Shown: in pieces, positions 59,601 to 64,000 of the stretch | How positions within the stretch are numbered: position 1 is the first letter of the stretch | Layout of the letters: each line of letters opens with the position of its first letter | From: Cytidiella melzeri | Taxonomy: Eukaryota; Basidiomycota; Agaricomycetes; Polyporales; Irpicaceae | Direction of reading: 5' to 3' | Length of the DNA stretch: 64,000 bases | Assembly (NCBI GenBank): GCA_022592445.1 | Contig: JABYQR010000031.1 | Coordinates: 124,001-188,000 of the forward strand | Position numbers and translations under genes: made by a program | Notes under the pieces: model-generated | The model's database searches: none | What the model saw: the letters and a program-made list of their open reading frames with translations, nothing else | Told to the model about the DNA's origin: nothing

Positions 59601-60328
59601 AATGTCCCGACGACCTCATTGACTGCTTTCGCCTGGTTCAACCGCTTGATTTTCTCCTTGATGGGTTCAGCCCATCGCGGGTCTGAATAATAATGAGGAA
59701 GCACTATTGAGAAAGATAAGCACTACGGCTCACCTCCGAGCTTGCCTTGACCCTCTGGTCCCCATCGAGATAGAAGTGCTTCGGCCTGACCAGCATCAGA
59801 GGCATGCACTAGATGCCTAAGTGCGGCATATAGCTGACTGTACTGTTCGCGGATGAATATAACTTACATGAATCGCATCGGTTCGGACACCATGTCCTTA
59901 CTGATCCTCCTTGGTTTCAGGTTTCTTGCTGTGGGAGAAGACGGTGGAGAAGTAAGAGGCGGAGGTTTCGTAGCAGTCTTCGCAGTATTTGGACTATCGG
60001 GCGCGATGTCTTCATACCGCGGACCTGCTACTGGTTCTGGGTCCTGTTGTGGCCAGAAGAAACGCGAAGGAGACGGGGTAGACGGAATCAACGCAAGAAG
60101 ATCATAGAATCCTTTGTGTAACAGTGTTCCGCCTCTTAAAGCAGTGGGTGCGTCGTTGACACTGGTCTGGCTCTCTGGAAAGAGAGGAGAATATGGATAT
60201 GCAGGCGCAAAATTAGAATAGGGCTGGTACGCTCCTGGAAAACCTGGGTGCATATGATCTTCCTCGTCCAATATTCTATAGTCGACATACTTTGGCAGCG
60301 TCGGCAGTGGTCGTCGAGGGACCGCCAT
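56650..60328 (-). CDS. NDR/LATS-family AGC protein kinase
   Basis: NDR kinases work with MOB proteins in morphogenesis or mitotic exit. Seventeen exons give 872 aa: 60328-59868, 59816-59734, 59682-59029, 58969-58905, 58826-58671, 58595-58503, 58435-58373, 58294-58242, 58173-58142, 58075-57900, 57833-57820, 57755-57736, 57675-57588, 57535-57511, 57422-57177, 57104-56985 and 56919-56650. A disordered Pro-rich half (about 1-300) leads to the N-terminal regulatory region [14 protein letters not shown]. The kinase follows: IGHGAFGVV, MKQLRK, HRDIKPDN, SDFGLA, an 80-residue activation-segment insert rich in basic residues, LAYSVCGTNSYMSPE, and a C-terminal hydrophobic-motif-like FAGFTHK. The activation loop differs from both Cbk1 and Dbf2 types, so I leave the subgroup open. 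Exons of 14, 20 and 25 nt and one GC-AG intron (58904-58827) occur. Confidence 0.9.
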
Positions 60329-61516
60329 GGTGGTGAGAGCCGACTGTTGGTCGTCTCCAGAGCGAGCACCACTGGCAGCGCTACCAGGTCGTAGATGATC
60401 GAGTTTGGCAGGAGGTAATCAGCGTGACCCGACGTCACAACTTGACGCGCCCCTCCCACCGTATGCGTGACAGTGACCCGACGCATTCCGCGCCTTTCCT
60501 CCGTACCATCGTCCGAGCTGTAATGAATATTCTCCATCTCCTCCTCTCGTTTCGTAGGAAAGATTAGCGATATGCTGAGCGTTCTGTCCATTCTGGTTCT
60601 CATTTTCAGCCCGTTGCTGCTATAAATTTGGATGATCTTGATCCTCGTTCGTAAGGGTATACCATACTTACGTCTTGCCAGATAGCCTCAGCGATGCAGA
60701 GGTGAAACGCCTGAGCTGTTCGCAGGGCTAAGCGTACCGACAAGGCCCATCCCTAATCAGGACAAACGGCCTGCCATTGGGAGAGCGCGGCCGGCGTTTG
60801 ACCGTCTCGGGCCAGCACGAGCGGGAAGGCGGTGAGTCGACCAAGACTGTGACAAGAAGATGCGCAACTGATTTCTGTCGGTCCCAAAGTCTCTGTGAAA
60901 CCTGAGAGAAACTGTTCCGTCTCTCAGAACCTTTCGTACACGAGGCCAGTGCGGTCCCACTCACGCACGCACGCGATTAAAACGCGGCCGTGGACGTGCA
61001 TCTGCCTCCACAGTTCGATTGCCTTTGCGATGCTATATGTGCGCACAACGCGGGTTCAACACTGTGACACGCTGCCTGTCGTCTGAGTCCTCCAAACAGA
61101 CTCCGCTTCACAACTCTTTCCGCTACCACTCCCTTACCTAGCTTTTACAGCGTACCAGCCCTCGAATCCTCAAATCCCCGGTTTGTACACTCGGTACCCA
61201 TACTCTCTACACGTCTCGCCTCGCGTTAGCCGACCCGCTGCCCCTTTGCCCAAGCATCACAGATTACCATCTTGTCATCCACCCTCTGGCCTCGCACAAC
61301 GTGGCTGCATGCACAGCCATCACAACCTCACTTGGCCAGGAGCACTGTACGGACCATCGGGTCTATCCAACTTGTGTCACAGAAGGCCCTGCACACTTCA
61401 CGGCCGCTCACCTCATGCCGCCAGTGCGATCCAAAGAGTACATAATCGAAGCGGAAAATCTTCCAAGGTCATCATCCAACGAAAGTATCCTACTCTCACT
61501 TAAACTCACTACTACC
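60329..61516. other. Divergent promoter region, kinase and homeodomain genes
   Basis: About 1.2 kb separates the two start codons. Long leaders, possibly with introns, are likely for both genes. I see no independent gene or clear TATA box. Confidence 0.4.
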
Positions 61517-62994
61517 ATGTCCCACGACGATCACTTCCATTATGGGTGTTTTGGAAGGCCTTCTCGACGAAGTCCCGCTGTTGCAGGCAACAACAACAGT
61601 CCTAATAACAATAACGCGAGGCGTGGATTTTTCAGCAGCGGTGGGCGGACCGTGCTCCCTCCTCTTCATCTACCGTTTCGAACCTCACGTTCTCCAGGTT
61701 TGTTCTCGTTTCAGCATCGCAATGCAACATGCACGTTAATTGTTGTTCCAATGCAGCTCCTGACCCAAACTTTGTCACAAATCAGTTTGGTCAACAAGAC
61801 CCAACACAGAATCGCCCTGACTATAACTTACCTGTATACGACGAGTCTGGCTGGCCAGCTAATACCAGTGAGTCCCCACCCCTCTTCATGCACTACTTGA
61901 TGTCCAACCCCTTTGACGCTGCTCTAGCAGTTCATCATCCAGCTGCAGCGACCCAATTCCCAAACGACCCCAGATACTCCACGACGAACCCCAATTATCC
62001 TTCATTGACCTCTAGAATATCGCCCCCCATCCCCTACGACTCACGCACAATGCCCGTGAACACCACTCACCAAGGACAATACTATCCGCAGGCCGGAGAC
62101 ACTACGCCATCGATGATTCCTGGCGCCCACATTCGTTCACCGTCTTCAACAGGATACCCCGCTCACTATACATATGGAAATCAGCCTCAACAGGCATCTT
62201 ATTACCCTGGCTCAGACCCCAGAGCATTAACGTCCGGCATACCTGGGATGCAATATGACCCTACAGGAGCGGCGATCCCCCGTCGTTCCTCGCTGTCGGT
62301 GGATCGTACTGTCCCGTCCCGCCTCTCGCAACACGGGCTCCCATATGCCCGCGCCGCACCTGTCATCCCTTCCTCGTACGACCAAGAATCGATCTCGGAA
62401 CCCGCAATCAAGAAGAAGCGCAAGCGTGCAGGTAAGTCTCTGTGTATTTGACGCTTGCTTGGCCACTAATGTCATTGTCAGATGCCGAACAGCTGAAGGT
62501 TCTGAACGAGACGTACAACCGCACCGCGTTCCCATCGACCGAAGAGCGTAACGACCTCGCAAAGAAACTGGGAATGTCTGCCAGGAGCGTACAAATTTGG
62601 TGAGTCTTTTATACACTTTAACCATCTCATTTCCGAATTTAATATCTCACTGGATGACGTCCTCAGGTTCCAGAACAAACGCCAGGCCATGCGTCAGAGC
62701 ACCCGACAAGCCTCCAATGCGACAGCACCTGTGGCATCTGAGCCATTCACCGCCGGGCCAGCGCCGAGCTCTGCAATGTCGACATCCCCGCCGCCCATAC
62801 AGGGCGGCCCTTACAGCCTCCCACCTGCCGGGCCCATGGGCTCGATCAGCATGGCTGGACAAATGCATGGTAGCCAGCGTCACGACGCCTACCGACCTCC
62901 CATGTCATCTTCACCCCCTAACCAATACCGGGGCCGGAACTACGACGAACGCGATCGGAGGACTCCTCAAAGGTCGCCCAGCCGCACGCGCTAG
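61517..62994 (+). CDS. Homeodomain transcription factor
   Basis: Four exons (61517-61697, 61757-62431, 62482-62599, 62667-62994) give 433 aa if all of exon 2 is coding. The first 300 residues are Pro, Ser, Tyr and Asn rich and lack motifs. The homeodomain starts at KKKRKRADAEQLKVLNETY, continues NRTAFPSTEERNDLAKKLG, and its recognition helix is ARSVQIWFQNKRQAMR, including the invariant W, F, N and R. It is split by two introns, one inside the WF codons. A Pro/Gln/Ser-rich tail ends SPSRTR. It resembles non-mating-type fungal homeodomain regulators (Yox1/Pah1 style) rather than HD1/HD2 mating proteins, as no partner gene is adjacent. Exon 2 contains a possible optional 60-nt intron (see findings). 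Confidence 0.9.
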
Positions 62995-64000
62995 GGTTAT
63001 TTTCTCCCAAGCAGCGAGTCATAGGCGTGCACGCATTACGTGCATGTTCCCGGCAACACCGCCTCTTGTTTTTATATTCCGTATGTCGCGCGGTTGAACC
63101 ATGGTATACGTAAAGTATCTCCATAAGTGATTCCCTCTGCCCTAACTTTGATTATCGCCCAATTGGACGCTTTATCATTATCATCTATTGCCTCCCATCG
63201 TTGTTTCTTTTTCCTTGTTATTGTCGCATTCAACCCCACAGACATCCCTGTTCTATATCGCATCTCTCTCTCTTCTCACCTCCAACGGACTTCCATCAGA
63301 TCATGACCCCCCATTATTCATTCTTATCACCACATCACAATCGTTACCCCCCGCTATGCACATTATACCCTACATTATACCTCACTATTAATCTTTATCC
63401 CTTCATTGCTTCTTGTCGTCGTCCTCGCTATCTCTTTCGCATTATGTAGCTAGTATTTTGGACATTCAATTATCACCTTATCTTATTTAATCCTATTACT
63501 TACCATCTTCGCTTTCATAATAAACCACCCTCCCAGTCGTTTCGCGTTCACGTCGCTATTTTATCAGAATGAACATAAACTTCAGAAAACCCCATACTGC
63601 ATACGTTGTCGTGCCGTCATGCTGAGTTACTAGTCCGCTTCAGCGCGAATCAACGTCTCATTTGTCAATGGTGTGAATCAGTCAATCCGCCTCGCCAATA
63701 CGTCAGATACAACACTTCTCGGCCTCTCTTCTCAAGGGTTTGAGGTGCGTCGAGGCAGGACACGACTCATCTAGCACGTCACTCGCTTCAGGAACGTACG
63801 TAAAACGTGAGCAATGCATGCATTGTCGTGAGAGGTAAAGAGGCAGTACACCGTACTAGTCGTATAACATATCAAAGCAAGCTCACTGCTGCCGAGAGCA
63901 GTGAAACAGATCCCGAGGATTCCATCCTCGAGAGGGATGGCGATAAAAAAGGAATGGACCGAGCCTACGACAGCGTGGATCTATAAATCCACATAAAATA
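62995..64000. other. Right-edge region without a recognised gene
   Basis: The first 550 bp are pyrimidine- and AT-rich and look like a long 3' flank of the homeodomain gene. The last 450 bp show no exon that I can support; part of a gene beyond the window is possible. Confidence 0.35.

Overview
The window is nuclear DNA of a filamentous basidiomycete, most likely a white-rot Agaricomycete close to Polyporales (inference). Every protein gene is cut by many short GT-AG introns of about 40-135 nt, and the content includes a short-type class II manganese peroxidase, a CBM1 cellulose-binding protein, a PL14-type lyase, a GH18 chitinase and a Copia element. All exon joins were derived by eye from splice signals, reading frame and family conservation, and none has been tested against RNA.

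Layout. 1-14.4 kb is dense housekeeping: a HORMA-domain Hop1 gene running off the left edge, divergent from TRS23; a secreted glutaminyl cyclase-like metalloenzyme; NAR1 (cytosolic Fe-S assembly); a small putative mitochondrial protein; the t-SNARE TLG2; a 16-exon MscS channel with an EF-hand; and RPB3, which carries an unusual WG/GW-rich tail. 14.7-17 kb has no protein gene but holds a TATA box followed by tandem exon-intron-like modules. Seven of these modules start with a 5' splice-site-like GT that opens a stem-loop whose arms co-vary between copies; this is the best candidate for an undescribed system. 17.9-28.4 kb holds a membrane-anchored coiled-coil protein, ferrochelatase (HEM15), phosphomevalonate kinase (ERG8), a vacuolar amino-acid transporter and a PL14-type lyase.

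28.5-34.5 kb is accessory: two diverged copies of a dispersed repeat flank an NTPase plus PD-(D/E)XK-nuclease-like gene whose presumed leader contains a 29-bp-arm hairpin, followed by a 130-bp duplication with tRNA-like promoter boxes. The peroxidase, a membrane RING-H2 ligase and a complete Copia retrotransposon follow. The Copia element has identical 171-bp LTRs and a 5-bp target duplication, and lies inside an intron of a secreted proline-rich protein gene that still reads through if spliced. 46.6-63 kb returns to ordinary genes: a GTPBP1-like GTPase, a coiled-coil protein with a HPDRW C-terminus, the CBM1 protein, an N-terminally anchored chitinase, an NDR-family kinase and a homeodomain factor.

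Functional links are loose. NAR1, ferrochelatase and the heme peroxidase all concern iron or heme; the CBM1 protein, PL14-type protein, chitinase and peroxidase act outside the cell or at the wall; TRS23, TLG2 and the transporter act in membrane traffic or the vacuole. Gene structure is itself notable: conserved reading frames require exons of 8, 9, 12, 14, 18 and 20 nt, and five introns are best explained by GC-AG boundaries.
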